This document shows, piece by piece, positions 1-8,451 of a stretch of 55,499 nt of DNA (within the stretch, counting starts at the first letter, position 1; each line of letters opens with the position of its first letter). Both the position numbers and the translations under genes were made by a program. This DNA is from Lachnospiraceae bacterium. Its GTDB lineage: Bacteria > Bacillota > Clostridia > Lachnospirales > Lachnospiraceae. The stretch is taken from contig JAFZLB010000009.1 in the NCBI GenBank assembly GCA_017551665.1, positions 1 to 55,499 on the forward strand, given 5' to 3'. The notes beneath the pieces are model-generated. The model ran no database searches and was not told where the DNA came from. It saw only the letters and a list, made by a program, of their open reading frames with translations.

Positions 1-18
1 GCGTATACCTATACTTAT

Positions 19-108
19 GGATAGTATACCCCTACAAGCAGCAAAAATCAAGGGCCATAGGAAATTTTGTATAATTCCTATAGCCCTTGGTAATTGCTGC
101 TACTATCC
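19..108. repeat. Long multi-tier inverted repeat
   Basis: Three nested perfect arms fold this stretch into one long hairpin. GGATAGT (19-25) pairs with ACTATCC (102-108), AGCAGCAA (37-44) with TTGCTGCT (94-101), and CAAGGGC plus ATAGGAA (49-55, 57-63) with TTCCTAT plus GCCCTTG (75-81, 83-89). The loop is 11 nt. No U-run follows, so it is not a classic terminator. It may be a small inverted-repeat element or a structured RNA; nothing in it looks coding. Confidence 0.7.
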
Positions 109-144
109 GATTTTCATTCAAGGTTCATGAAAGAGCCCTGCCCT

Positions 145-171
145 TTGACTCTTGTCTGCCTGTATTATAAT
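145..171 (+). promoter_or_regulatory. Promoter of nagA-like gene
   Basis: TTGACT (145-150) lies upstream of TATAAT (166-171). The spacing is short (15 nt), or 17 nt if TAATAT at 168-173 is used. The block is strikingly similar to the promoter before the aldolase gene (5577-5605): both carry a TGTATTATAATATA core followed directly by GTTAAAT. Confidence 0.6.
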
Positions 172-177
172 ATATAT

Positions 178-197
178 TGTTAAATGAAATAATTAAT
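178..197. promoter_or_regulatory. Putative ROK-repressor operator, nagA site
   Basis: GTTAAATGAAATAATTAAT lies just after the -10 box, where a bound repressor would block initiation. The 13-nt core TTAAATGAAATAA (180-192) also occurs, on the opposite strand, in front of the ROK repressor gene (26648-26660). Confidence 0.6.
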
Positions 198-224
198 TCT
201 CTCGAAAGGAGCGTGTGTGTCGGT

Positions 225-1382
225 ATGTTGTTTCACAACGGAAACTTTTTTTTGAACGGCGGATTTGTGCGGGGTGCGATGCGCGTGACGGAAGGGCGGA
301 TTGCCGCGGTCGGTGAGACGGTTGAGGCGCTCCCCGGTGAAGATGTCCGGGATCTTGAGGGGCAGACCGTCGTGCCCGGCTTCCTTGATGTGCATACCCA
401 CGGGGCTTACGGGGTGGACGTGAACCATGCGAGCGCGGAAGACTTTGAAACCGTCTGCCGCTTTGTTGCCACGCAGGGCGTGACCGGCTGGCTTTGTTCC
501 GTCCTTACGGATACAAAGGAACAGACACTTCACGAAATTGCGGAGTACAGGAAATGGAAAACACTTCCGCACAAGGGCGCACGTCTTTTGGGGATTCACT
601 TAGAGGGTCCCTTCCTTGCCGTTTCGCGCAAGGGTGCCATGCCGGAGCATCTGCTTTGCACACCGGATCTTGAACTGATCCGGGAATACCAGGAAGCAGC
701 CGGAGGAGAGATCCGTTATATTACGCTCGCACCGGAGCTTCCCGGTGCGACAGAGATGATTCCCGCGCTGCGCGACATGGGCATCGAGGTTTCCCTCGGT
801 CATTCCGATGCGGACTACGTAACCTCCGTGCGTGCCATCCAAAACGGTGCGCGTTCCGCCACACACACGGGAAACGCCATGCGGCTTCTGCACCAGCACG
901 AACCCGCCCTGTTCGGTGCCGTACTCGAACATGACGCGGTGTACTGCGAGATCATCTGCGACGGCAGGCATCTGCATCCCGGCACGGTGCGGCTGATTCT
1001 GAAAGCAAAGGGTTATGAAAAGGCCGTCGCCATCACCGACAGCATCATGGCGGCGGGACTGCCGGACGGCGATTACAAGCTCGGCGTCAATGACATCGTG
1101 GTGAAGGACGGGGACGCGCAGCTCAAAGACGGCGGCGGCCGTGCGGGCAGCACGCTTACGGCAGCGACGGCACTGCGGAATCTTTCCGCCTGGACCGGCG
1201 CTTCCCTGTCGCAGCTGCTGAAGCTCTTTACGGAAAATCCCGCAAAACTGCTGCGGCTGGAACAGGACTATGGCGTGCTCACCCCGGGCGCGTACGCGGA
1301 TTTTGTCGTGCTGGACAAAGAACTGCATGTGCTGCATACCTTTGTCGGCGGCGGGGAATGTGTGCCGCCCGAAAAGAGCTGA
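225..1382 (+). CDS. nagA: N-acetylhexosamine-6-phosphate deacetylase family (NagA-like)
   Basis: Amidohydrolase of the NagA family, normally turning GlcNAc-6-P into GlcN-6-P plus acetate in the cytoplasm. Residues (from ATG 225): metal motif HTH at 57-59, EGPF with metal Glu127, metal His193 and His214, and catalytic Asp272 in ITDS. ATG 225 follows GAAAGGAG (204-211); an upstream TTG at 177 and GTG at 213 are possible but fit the ribosome-binding site worse. The usual HHREPG segment, whose Arg contacts the sugar phosphate, reads HQHEPA here (His225 in place of Arg), and the usual LFNAM/LYNAM reads TGNAM. Deacetylase chemistry looks intact, but the substrate may carry something other than a 6-phosphate. 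First gene of a locus with sulfatase, SIS and NagB-like enzymes, and followed closely by a CBM9-like gene. Confidence 0.9.
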   Translation: MLFHNGNFFLNGGFVRGAMRVTEGRIAAVGETVEALPGEDVRDLEGQTVVPGFLDVHTHGAYGVDVNHASAEDFETVCRFVATQGVTGWLCSVLTDTKEQTLHEIAEYRKWKTLPHKGARLLGIHLEGPFLAVSRKGAMPEHLLCTPDLELIREYQEAAGGEIRYITLAPELPGATEMIPALRDMGIEVSLGHSDADYVTSVRAIQNGARSATHTGNAMRLLHQHEPALFGAVLEHDAVYCEIICDGRHLHPGTVRLILKAKGYEKAVAITDSIMAAGLPDGDYKLGVNDIVVKDGDAQLKDGGGRAGSTLTAATALRNLSAWTGASLSQLLKLFTENPAKLLRLEQDYGVLTPGAYADFVVLDKELHVLHTFVGGGECVPPEKS

Positions 1383-1405
1383 AGTTTTTCCGGGGGAGAA
1401 AGCAT

Positions 1406-2023
1406 ATGTCCGACACCAATACCTATACGGTAATTTACATGGAAGAAATCGAATGGGACGCCGTTCCGAAAGCGGAGATCCGCCTGACACCCTGGGCGGC
1501 GCATCCCCTGTGCTATCCCGCTTACGCGCAGCTGGCGGTGGCGGCGGACGCGCTTCATGTGCGGCTGTTTGCGGAAGAAGCGCAGCCGCTTTCCCGCGTG
1601 ACGGAGGACAACGCGCCGGTGCATCTGGACAGCTGTCTGGAATTTTTTATCGAACCGGAACCCGGGAAGGGCTACTGGAATTTTGAAGCCAATCCCGCCG
1701 GCGCCTTCAAGGCCGCCTTCGGCGAAGGACGCGGGAACCGGACGCGCCTGCAAACGGATGTGCCCTACCGTTCTTTCTTCCGGATTGAAACGGAACAGGA
1801 CGGAACCGGCTGGGGCATCCGTTATGCGGTGCCGCTGACGCTTCTCTTTCCCGAAGGGACATGTCCCGCGGAAGCACGCTGCAATTTCTACAAATGCGGC
1901 GACGAAACCGCCACGCCCCATTTCCAGTGCTGGAATCACATTGCGACCCCCGCGCCGGATTTTCACCGGCCGGAGTATTTCGGGACGCTGCGGTTTTCGC
2001 CGATGCGGCGCATCCTTTCGTAA
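1406..2023 (+). CDS. CBM9-like carbohydrate-binding protein
   Basis: About 205 residues starting MSDTNTYTV. It resembles the carbohydrate-binding family 9-like (DOMON-related) proteins of Firmicutes: an all-beta protein with the LDSCLEFFIEP and GYWNFEANPAG segments typical of that group. ATG 1406 is chosen because GGGGGAGA (1392-1399) precedes it; the longer open frame from 1358 overlaps nagA. There is no signal peptide, so it probably works in the cytoplasm, which is odd for a glycan binder and suggests handling of imported saccharides. Its last 61 bases overlap the end of the convergent radical SAM gene. Family assignment is by overall pattern only; the ligand is unknown. Confidence 0.7.
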   Translation: MSDTNTYTVIYMEEIEWDAVPKAEIRLTPWAAHPLCYPAYAQLAVAADALHVRLFAEEAQPLSRVTEDNAPVHLDSCLEFFIEPEPGKGYWNFEANPAGAFKAAFGEGRGNRTRLQTDVPYRSFFRIETEQDGTGWGIRYAVPLTLLFPEGTCPAEARCNFYKCGDETATPHFQCWNHIATPAPDFHRPEYFGTLRFSPMRRILS

Positions 2024-3075
2024 GCATAAGAGAAAAACATCCGGTGCGCCTCACAGTGCCGGTGAATGCCGGTCTGCCGGTCGCGCTCCCGCCGGCATCC
2101 GTTTCTGCAAAGGCGGTACCAGGGGCAGTCGCGGCATTGTGACGGAACGGAATGTGAGGCTTCAAGAAACGCGGTTTCTTTTCCGGATTTCAGAATCTTC
2201 AAAAAAGAGTGTTCGCCGATATTGCCGAGCAGCCATTCATCCGTGCCGTAAAAATCACAGGGATACAGGCTGCCGTCGCTTTCCATCATCAGGGCGTTGC
2301 CGCAGATCCCCGCCATGGCGCAGCTGTCCGGCTGCCCTCCCGCCAGCATGTGAATCCAGTTGTCAAAGGTCCGGACGCTGACCGCCCGGTTCTGCTGCCA
2401 CGCCTTCTCATACAGATCAAAGGTTTCGCAAAGGAAGCGGCCGTAAGCCTCCGCGGTGAGTGCATACGCCCCCGGCTGCCCCTCAAGCGGATCCATGCAG
2501 GGAATGAACTGCAGAAAGCGGTACGGCGCAAGCGTCCGGAAGACTTCCTTTGCCTGCCTTGCGGCAACCTCCGTCACCACGCATAAAACGTTGCATTCCA
2601 CTCCCGCTTCCAGCAGGCGGTCCAGATTTGCAAGCACAGCGCCGTACGTTTCCTTTCCGGCGGCATCCCTGCGGCAGCTGTCATGCACCAGCGCCGTTCC
2701 GTCCAGGGAAACGCCGGTCAGAAACTGCTCCCTTGCCAGAAACGCGATCATTTCAGCGGAAAGATGCAGACCGTTGGTCTGGATGGCGTTCGTGACGCGA
2801 AGTCCCTTTGTGTTGTACATCTTCTGGAAACGGAGGACGGATTCATAAAAGGGAAGACCTGCCAGGGTGGGCTCCCCGCCCTGAAACAGGAAATGCGCCG
2901 CACCTTCCGCGGAGCGCAGGACCCGCCTGATGGCAGTCTCCAGCACGGCTTCGGACATGCGCCGTGGTTCCTGCCCGGCACTGCGGTATTGCAGTTCATC
3001 CGCGTAAAAGCAGTAACTACAACGCATATTGCAGCGGCCGGACACCGGTTTGATCATCAGCGTAGCGGCGGGCAC
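1963..3075 (-). CDS. Anaerobic sulfatase-maturating enzyme (radical SAM/SPASM)
   Basis: Radical SAM enzyme of the anSME family, which oxidises a Cys or Ser of sulfatases to the catalytic formylglycine without oxygen. The N-terminus gives the CX3CX2C cluster motif at Cys15, Cys19 and Cys22 (CNMRCSYC), followed by FYADE. Twin C-terminal SPASM Fe-S regions are visible: CGNALMMESDGSLYPC and the CRDCPWYRLCRNGC cluster. The start is GTG at 3075 with AGGGGAGG just upstream, and it matches the family N-terminus. Its client is very probably the Cys-type sulfatase at 8452-9822. It lies tail to tail with the CBM9-like gene (61-nt overlap), downstream of the GH3 gene with 17 nt between, so the two minus-strand genes probably form one transcript. 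Confidence 0.93.
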   Translation of the reverse strand: MPAATLMIKPVSGRCNMRCSYCFYADELQYRSAGQEPRRMSEAVLETAIRRVLRSAEGAAHFLFQGGEPTLAGLPFYESVLRFQKMYNTKGLRVTNAIQTNGLHLSAEMIAFLAREQFLTGVSLDGTALVHDSCRRDAAGKETYGAVLANLDRLLEAGVECNVLCVVTEVAARQAKEVFRTLAPYRFLQFIPCMDPLEGQPGAYALTAEAYGRFLCETFDLYEKAWQQNRAVSVRTFDNWIHMLAGGQPDSCAMAGICGNALMMESDGSLYPCDFYGTDEWLLGNIGEHSFLKILKSGKETAFLEASHSVPSQCRDCPWYRLCRNGCRRERDRQTGIHRHCEAHRMFFSYAYERMRRIGENRSVPKYSGR

Positions 3076-3092
3076 GGCCTCCCCTTTCCCGC

Positions 3093-5531
3093 CTAAAGCG
3101 TCTGCGCCTCTGAGGGGCAGGTATAGGCGCGTTTTCCCATCACGTTTCTTTTTGCGCCCGTCAGGCGGACGGTTTTTTGCAGCGGCAGATGCTCGACGCT
3201 GGTGCCGGCAAAGAGCGTCAGTTCGCCGGGCTCCACGACAAATTCCATGTCCTCGTTATAAAAACCGAGCTGCGCCGTATCCAGCTGAAAACGGATTTCC
3301 GCTTCTTCCCCCGGCGCCAGCGTGACTTTATGAAAGCCCTGCAGCTGGATGTTCGGCCTCGTCACATGCGCACCGAAAAAGCTGCTGTAAAGCTGCACCA
3401 CCTCCGCGCCTTCGCGGCTGCCGGTGTTTTTCAGGCGGCAGCGGAGTCTGATGACGCCGTCCGTCGGCACCTCTTCTGTCTCCGTCTGCAAATCCGAAAG
3501 CGCAAATGCCGTATAGGAAAGACCGTGTCCGAAGCAAAAGAGCGGACTGTCCTCACCGTCCACATAGCCGCCGGAGAAGATGGCCGCATTGCCGGCATCC
3601 GCCCCGCTGCGGTAGCCGGAGCCGTTTTTGTGATAGTAAAACAAGGGGATCTGACCGGGGCTGCGCGGTATCGACATCGTGAGTTTTCCGGAAGGAGAAA
3701 AGACGCCGTCCAGAAGATCCCGCAGCGCCTCACCCGCAAACTGTCCGGGCAAAAAGGCCTGCACGACAGCCTCCGCCCGTTTCGCGGCAGCGTTCACCGC
3801 AAAGACGCCCGGTCCGTACAATACAAGCACCACCGGCTTCCCGACGGCGGCGACCGCGTCAAAGAGCTGCTGCTGAACCCCCGGCAGATCCAGGAACTGC
3901 CGGTCCTTTCCCTCACCGCCCGTCACGTTGAACCAGCCGCTGTTGCCGCCGAGTGCCATAATGACAACGTCCGCGCTTTCCGCAGCTTTCACGGCTTCCG
4001 CAAAACCTTCCGTCCCGTCACCGGTAATGGAACAGCCTTCCGCGTACAGGATCCCGTGGCTGTCCGAAAGCGCTTCCTTCAGCGTTCTTCCGCCCATGCC
4101 GCGGATGATCGTGTTCATGTCGTCCAACTCTCCGTCCCTTCCCTCCGCATACATTTCCATCAGTGCGGCAAAGGGTCCCCGCGGCAGCTCCTCCGTTTCC
4201 GCCTTCGCCTGCTCGTCGGCCATGCCCTGGAAGGTGGTTTTGCGGCCGGAGGCACCGGCGGTCAGCATCTCGATATAGGCGGGATAGGTGTAGCCGCTGA
4301 CCGGATAGCGGAGGCTGTCCGCGTGCGGTCCGATCACTGCCAGCTTCTGTTCCTTTTTTAACGGAAGAACGCCTTCGTTTTTCAGCAGCACCAGCGAGCG
4401 TTCCGCGATGGTTCTTGACAGGGCGCTCTTTTCGGGCGTGTTCATGGAAACGGAAATCTTTTCCGTATCGCAGTAGGGGTTTTCAAACAGTCCCGTATCG
4501 AATTTCACCTTCAGCACACGGCGCACGGATTCATCCATCAGTGCCTCATCCAGTTCTCCCGCACGGACATGGTCCGGGAGTTTCCGGAAGGCGCCGCCGA
4601 CGGGGATTTCCGTGTCGCAGCCGCCCTTCTTCGCCAGAAGCCCCGCTTCCTCATAAGTCTTTGACAGTTTGTAGTAGGTATACAGTTTGAGGACGGCGGC
4701 ACCGTCGGAAGTCAGCACCCCCCGGAATCCCATGGTGTCGCGCAGCAGCGTCCTTGCGATGCGCGGGTTTGTGATCACGGGCATGCCGTCGATTTCACCG
4801 TAATTTGCCATCATGCCGCCGAGATGTGCCATCCTGTCCGCCGCCTCAAAGGGCGTCGCGAACACTTCGTACAGCTCCCGGTCGTTGATGCGGGCGGCGG
4901 CGGTGTTCAGACCGCCCTGGGTTTCCGCATATCCGAGGAAGTGCTTTGCGATGCAGCTCATGCCCTCGCTCTGCATTCCGCGGATATAATGAATGCCGAA
5001 CTGGCTGACAACATAAGGGTCTTCGCCGAAACACTCGTAGGTCCGGCCCCAGCGCGGGTCTCTCGAAACGTCGATCACCGGGCTCATTGCGGAGGTCAGG
5101 CCGACCGCGCGGGATTCCTGCCCGGATATTTTCGCCATCGCTTCCGCGAGTGCCGGTTCCCAGGTGCAGCCCAGGTTGATCATCGCGGGGAACATGGTGC
5201 CGCCCTTCGCCGGATAGCCGCAGAGGTTTTCCGTCTGCAGCGCAACCGGAATGCCGAGGCGGGTTTCCTTTACGAAAAAGTCCTGCAGTTCGTTGACGAT
5301 CTCCGCAATCCGCATGGGACTGCCGAGTCCCGTCATGGAAAACTGCGTGAAGCGTCCGTGGCCTTCGGAAAACTTTTCCTTCAGTTTTTCGCGGTCTACC
5401 CTTCCTTCCGTCAGAAAGGACGCCGCCAGATCACCGCAGAGCTGCGCGGCTTTTTCCTCCAGTGTCATGCGGGAAAGCAGGTCTTCGACCCGATCCGCCA
5501 CCGGCTGTGTTTTGTCGCGATACAGTTCCAT
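3093..5531 (-). CDS. Glycoside hydrolase family 3 beta-glycosidase
   Basis: GH3 exo-acting beta-glycosidase of about 812 residues: N-terminal TIM barrel, alpha/beta sandwich domain, and C-terminal fibronectin-III-like domain (NTGSREGAEVVQLY onward). The catalytic Asp is expected in GVLTSDG at about residue 276; the conserved KH motif (CIAKHFLGYAE) is present. ATG 5531 is preferred because GGAGG sits 8 nt upstream; an in-frame GTG at 5540 overlaps that site. No signal peptide is seen, so the enzyme should cleave imported oligosaccharides in the cytoplasm. The GH3 family covers glucosidases, xylosidases and N-acetylglucosaminidases; the amino-sugar context suggests the last, but the sequence does not prove it. 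It is divergent from the aldolase gene across a shared promoter region. Confidence 0.9.
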   Translation of the reverse strand: MELYRDKTQPVADRVEDLLSRMTLEEKAAQLCGDLAASFLTEGRVDREKLKEKFSEGHGRFTQFSMTGLGSPMRIAEIVNELQDFFVKETRLGIPVALQTENLCGYPAKGGTMFPAMINLGCTWEPALAEAMAKISGQESRAVGLTSAMSPVIDVSRDPRWGRTYECFGEDPYVVSQFGIHYIRGMQSEGMSCIAKHFLGYAETQGGLNTAAARINDRELYEVFATPFEAADRMAHLGGMMANYGEIDGMPVITNPRIARTLLRDTMGFRGVLTSDGAAVLKLYTYYKLSKTYEEAGLLAKKGGCDTEIPVGGAFRKLPDHVRAGELDEALMDESVRRVLKVKFDTGLFENPYCDTEKISVSMNTPEKSALSRTIAERSLVLLKNEGVLPLKKEQKLAVIGPHADSLRYPVSGYTYPAYIEMLTAGASGRKTTFQGMADEQAKAETEELPRGPFAALMEMYAEGRDGELDDMNTIIRGMGGRTLKEALSDSHGILYAEGCSITGDGTEGFAEAVKAAESADVVIMALGGNSGWFNVTGGEGKDRQFLDLPGVQQQLFDAVAAVGKPVVLVLYGPGVFAVNAAAKRAEAVVQAFLPGQFAGEALRDLLDGVFSPSGKLTMSIPRSPGQIPLFYYHKNGSGYRSGADAGNAAIFSGGYVDGEDSPLFCFGHGLSYTAFALSDLQTETEEVPTDGVIRLRCRLKNTGSREGAEVVQLYSSFFGAHVTRPNIQLQGFHKVTLAPGEEAEIRFQLDTAQLGFYNEDMEFVVEPGELTLFAGTSVEHLPLQKTVRLTGAKRNVMGKRAYTCPSEAQTL

Positions 5532-5576
5532 ACCTTCCACCTCCGTTCCCCTTTGCGCTCCGATTGAAAAAATACC

Positions 5577-5605
5577 TTTGTCTCTTTTATCCCTTGTATT
5601 ATAAT
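5577..5605 (+). promoter_or_regulatory. Promoter of aldolase-SIS-TSUP unit
   Basis: TTTGTC (5577-5582), 17-nt spacer, then TATAAT (5600-5605). Closely similar in sequence to the nagA promoter. Confidence 0.65.
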
Positions 5606-5610
5606 ATAAT

Positions 5611-5632
5611 TAGTTAAATAAAAAAATAATTC
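5611..5632. promoter_or_regulatory. Putative ROK-repressor operator, aldolase site
   Basis: AGTTAAATAAAAAAATAATT starts about 6 nt after the -10 box, in the same place as in the nagA, SBP and repressor promoters. It sits between the divergent GH3 and aldolase genes and could govern both. Confidence 0.5.
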
Positions 5633-5651
5633 CTTCGGAGGTGGACAGATC

Positions 5652-6506
5652 ATGCTGACAACAAACGCCGCGCAGCTTGTCCGGGCGGCAAAGGAAGGCT
5701 ACGCGATTCCCGCGATCAACACGCAGGGCGGCAGCTTCGATATCATCCGCGCCATCTGCAAGGCGGCGGAGGAGCTGCACTCTCCCGTCATCCTTGCGCA
5801 CTATGTCGCCACCGGTGCCTACGCCGGAAACGACTTTTTCGCCGAGGTGGCAAAATGGTGCGCGGATAGAGTTTCCGTTCCCGTTTCCATTCACCTTGAC
5901 CACGGCGACAGTCCCGAAATCTGCCGGGAAGCGCTGGACTTGGGCTTCACCTCGCTCATGATCGACGGTTCCACCAGGCCGGTGGAAGAAAACGCCGCCC
6001 TTACGGCGGAGGTGCTCCGTATGGCAGAGCCGTATCAGGTGCCGGTGGAAGCGGAGATCTGGGAACTGCTGCGCCTGGATGAAACGGGCGCGGCCATGGA
6101 AAACAAAAACATCGCGGACCCGGAGATGGTAAAGGAATTTCTTTCCCTTTGCGCACCGGATACACTGGCAATCGGCATCGGCAACGCGCACGGATACTAT
6201 CACGGCGAGCCGGACATTCACCTGGATGTGCTGCAGGAGGTCCGGAAGTTTACGGATCTTCCGCTGGTGCTGCACGGCTGCACCGGCATGCGGGAAGAGG
6301 TCATCCGCGAGGCCATCCGTCTCGGCGTTGCCAAAATCAATTTCGGAACGGAGATCCGCTGGAAGTATGTGAACCACTACCGGGAGGGGCTGGACAGCCT
6401 GGATCACGCGGGACATTCCTGGAAGATTTCGCAGTACGCAAGCGACAAACTGGCGGAGGATATCAAGGGCATCATCCGCCTGGCCGGTTCCGAAGGCAAA
6501 GCGTAA
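5652..6506 (+). CDS. Class II fructose/tagatose-bisphosphate aldolase family
   Basis: 284-residue class II (metal-dependent) aldolase of the Fba/GatY/KbaY type, which cleaves a ketose 1,6-bisphosphate to dihydroxyacetone phosphate and an aldehyde. It shows the metal-binding HLDHG motif, EAEI, and the HG loop before the C-terminal barrel strands. It starts at ATG 5652 after GGAGGTGG. Relative to typical family members the usual HGGSG loop reads HGCTG, and the following NIDTD-like segment reads NFGTEI, so ligand contacts differ. It leads an operon with the SIS-domain and TSUP genes. It could cleave tagatose- or fructose-type bisphosphates or an analogue with another C6 group. Confidence 0.88.
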   Translation: MLTTNAAQLVRAAKEGYAIPAINTQGGSFDIIRAICKAAEELHSPVILAHYVATGAYAGNDFFAEVAKWCADRVSVPVSIHLDHGDSPEICREALDLGFTSLMIDGSTRPVEENAALTAEVLRMAEPYQVPVEAEIWELLRLDETGAAMENKNIADPEMVKEFLSLCAPDTLAIGIGNAHGYYHGEPDIHLDVLQEVRKFTDLPLVLHGCTGMREEVIREAIRLGVAKINFGTEIRWKYVNHYREGLDSLDHAGHSWKISQYASDKLAEDIKGIIRLAGSEGKA

Positions 6507-6538
6507 ACACACACCGCATCAGAAGGGAGAACGGGGTC

Positions 6539-7594
6539 ATGGAAAAACAAAACAGCGCGATCACCTATCGTGAGATGTACCGGCAGGCGGAGATTTTTGC
6601 CGCGCTGAACAAAAGCATTCCGGAGATTCACGCCACGCTGGAAACGGTGTTTGCGGAAACATACGACGAACTGATCTTTACGGGCTGCGGCACGAGCCTT
6701 TACCTCGCGCAGTCGGCGGCGCAGGCCTTTGCCTCACTGAATCCCGTGCCCGCCCGCGCGGTCTGCTGCTCGGAGCTGTATCATTTTCCGGAAACCTTTC
6801 TCAAGGGGAAGCGCACGCTGGTGCTGCCAATTACAAGAAAAAGCTACACGACGGAGGTGCGCATGGCCATCGACCGTGCGCGCACATTTGACGGCGTCAA
6901 AACCCTCTCCGTCACCTGCGACAAAGACGCGGCAGCCTACAACGATTTCATGGTCTTTTGTCCGGAAGCGGAGGAGGAAAGCGTTATCATGACGGGTTCC
7001 TTTACCGGCATGCTTTACCTGACTTCGCTGATTGCCTTCCACGCGGCCGGCAGAAAAGACCTCATCGAAGATCTGCGGGACTACCCTTCCCACGCGGAGG
7101 CCTTTTTGAAGCGCTCGGATGAAACGGCAAAATCCGTCCTGCAGGCACGCCCGGACTTCAATCTGTTCATCATGCTGGGACAGGGGGTGCACTACGGCGT
7201 CGCGAATGAGTGCATGAACAAAATCAAGGAAATGAGCCTCTCCAATTCGGAAGCTTATTATACGATGGAATACCGGCACGGTCCCATGAGCCTCGTGGAC
7301 GGACACACGATGATCGTTCTGTTCCCCCATTCGAAAACGGCGGCCTCCGATCTTGCGCTGCTGGAACAGATGAAATCCTTCGGTGCGTATACGCTGGCCG
7401 TGGGGGCGCATGTTTCCGAAACCTTTGCCCTTGCCGACTGCTGCCTGGATCTGCCCTTCCCTTACGACGACATCCAAAGCACCGCCATGACCGGTTTCAT
7501 CGGACAGTTCCTCGGCTACCATCTTTCCCTTTTGAAGGGACTGGACGCGGATACGCCGAGACATCTGTCACAGGCCATCGTGCTGCCGTCCTGA
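6539..7594 (+). CDS. SIS-domain sugar isomerase/deaminase (AgaS/GlmS-like)
   Basis: 351 residues with two SIS domains. The first opens with TGCGTS (48-53); the second contains the ExRHGPxSL signature (MEYRHGPMSL). Family members include AgaS (galactosamine-6-P deaminase/isomerase), FrlB and the isomerase half of GlmS. ATG 6539 lies 32 nt after the aldolase stop with GGGAGA upstream; the much longer open frame starting at 6149 is a read-through of the aldolase region. The phosphate-cradling motif, normally SxSGxT/S, reads ITRKSYTTE (residues 98-106): Lys and Tyr replace the small residues. I infer a ligand other than an ordinary hexosamine 6-phosphate. Next to an aldolase and NagA homologue, an AgaS-like step to a tagatose derivative is plausible. 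Confidence 0.85.
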   Translation: MEKQNSAITYREMYRQAEIFAALNKSIPEIHATLETVFAETYDELIFTGCGTSLYLAQSAAQAFASLNPVPARAVCCSELYHFPETFLKGKRTLVLPITRKSYTTEVRMAIDRARTFDGVKTLSVTCDKDAAAYNDFMVFCPEAEEESVIMTGSFTGMLYLTSLIAFHAAGRKDLIEDLRDYPSHAEAFLKRSDETAKSVLQARPDFNLFIMLGQGVHYGVANECMNKIKEMSLSNSEAYYTMEYRHGPMSLVDGHTMIVLFPHSKTAASDLALLEQMKSFGAYTLAVGAHVSETFALADCCLDLPFPYDDIQSTAMTGFIGQFLGYHLSLLKGLDADTPRHLSQAIVLPS

Positions 7595-7600
7595 CGCGGT

Positions 7601-8329
7601 ATGGAAAGCGCCGCGTGGATTGCGATTCCCGCCGTCGCTTTTGTGGCGGGACTGGTGCAGGCGAGCTGCGGCATCGGCTTTGCCATCATTGTGATGTCAC
7701 TCTGGCCGCTGTGGATTCCCTTCCGCGTCGCGTCAGCCATTGAACATGTCGCGGCCATGCTGGTCAGCGGCTATCTCGTGATCCGTCTGTTCCCGCATAT
7801 CCGCTGGAAGCTGATCCTGCCCTGCCTGGCGAGCGGTCTTGTCTGCTCCTTTCTGGGCGTGCGGATGATGCTGACGTTTTCCGAGACCTTCCTGCACAAA
7901 ATCCTCGGCATCACCCTTCTGCTGCTGACGGCCTGGTTTCTCTTTTTCAGCAAAAAAGTAAAGCTGCGGCCTTCCGTGACAACAGGACTTGCTGTCGGCT
8001 GCGTCACGGGATTTGCCGGCGGCATCTTCAACATCGGCGGTCCGCCGATGGCCGCCTATCTGCTTTCGGTTTCGGATGACAAAAACGCGTACAGCGCTTC
8101 CGTCCAGGCCTATTTCCTGATTGCCGGCACCGTGGCGCTCGTTTCGCATCTCACCGCCGGCACCTTCACCGCCGATATGCTGCCTGCCGGCTCTTTTGCG
8201 CTTGCGGGTACCTTTGCCGGGATGCTGCTCGGTTTTATCCTGTTCCGGCGGCTGACCCTGCCGAAAATCAAAACGCTGCTCTATGTTTTTATGGCCACGG
8301 CGGGCGTGCTGTTGCTGCTGTTCGGGTAG
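7601..8329 (+). CDS. TSUP-family anion exporter (TauE/SafE)
   Basis: 242-residue polytopic membrane protein with the internal two-fold repeat of the TSUP (sulfite/sulfonate exporter TauE/SafE) family. The repeats contain GIGFAIIV near the N-terminus and GFAGGIFNIGGPPMAAYLLS in the middle. Members move sulfite, sulfate-related or organosulfonate anions out of the cell. It starts 6 nt after the SIS gene stop, so it is operonic. Next to an apparently cytoplasmic sulfatase, export of sulfate or a sulfur-bearing end product is the natural reading. A second TSUP gene (27449-28231) closes the locus. Confidence 0.88.
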   Translation: MESAAWIAIPAVAFVAGLVQASCGIGFAIIVMSLWPLWIPFRVASAIEHVAAMLVSGYLVIRLFPHIRWKLILPCLASGLVCSFLGVRMMLTFSETFLHKILGITLLLLTAWFLFFSKKVKLRPSVTTGLAVGCVTGFAGGIFNIGGPPMAAYLLSVSDDKNAYSASVQAYFLIAGTVALVSHLTAGTFTADMLPAGSFALAGTFAGMLLGFILFRRLTLPKIKTLLYVFMATAGVLLLLFG

Positions 8330-8416
8330 GAAAAACCTTACAGCATTTCTTTCCTTTTTTCTATCATTGCAATCAACGCCGTCTGCATCTCTTCCGGTAA
8401 AAACGAGAGCCTGCAT

Positions 8417-8445
8417 TTGTGAATTTTTCAGGGAAACGATATAAT
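8417..8445 (+). promoter_or_regulatory. Sulfatase promoter, predicted leaderless
   Basis: TTGTGA (8417-8422), 17 nt, then a perfect TATAAT (8440-8445). Initiation 7 nt past the -10 box falls on the A of the sulfatase ATG (8452). No Shine-Dalgarno site lies at a usable distance; AGGGA at 8430-8434 is 17 nt away. Confidence 0.6.
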
Positions 8446-8451
8446 AATAAA

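Noticed and set aside
600-1490. Long open frame antisense to the nagA-like gene
   Set aside because: High GC third positions open long shadow frames; the protein is Arg/His/Gln-rich with no family pattern, and the plus-strand frame is plainly NagA-like.
3177-4361. 394-codon open frame antisense to the GH3 gene
   Set aside because: Shadow of a well-supported GH3 enzyme; composition is typical of reverse-frame translation.
6149-6538. N-terminal extension of the SIS gene into the aldolase gene
   Set aside because: It overlaps the conserved aldolase C-terminus out of frame; ATG 6539 with its ribosome site gives the expected SIS start.
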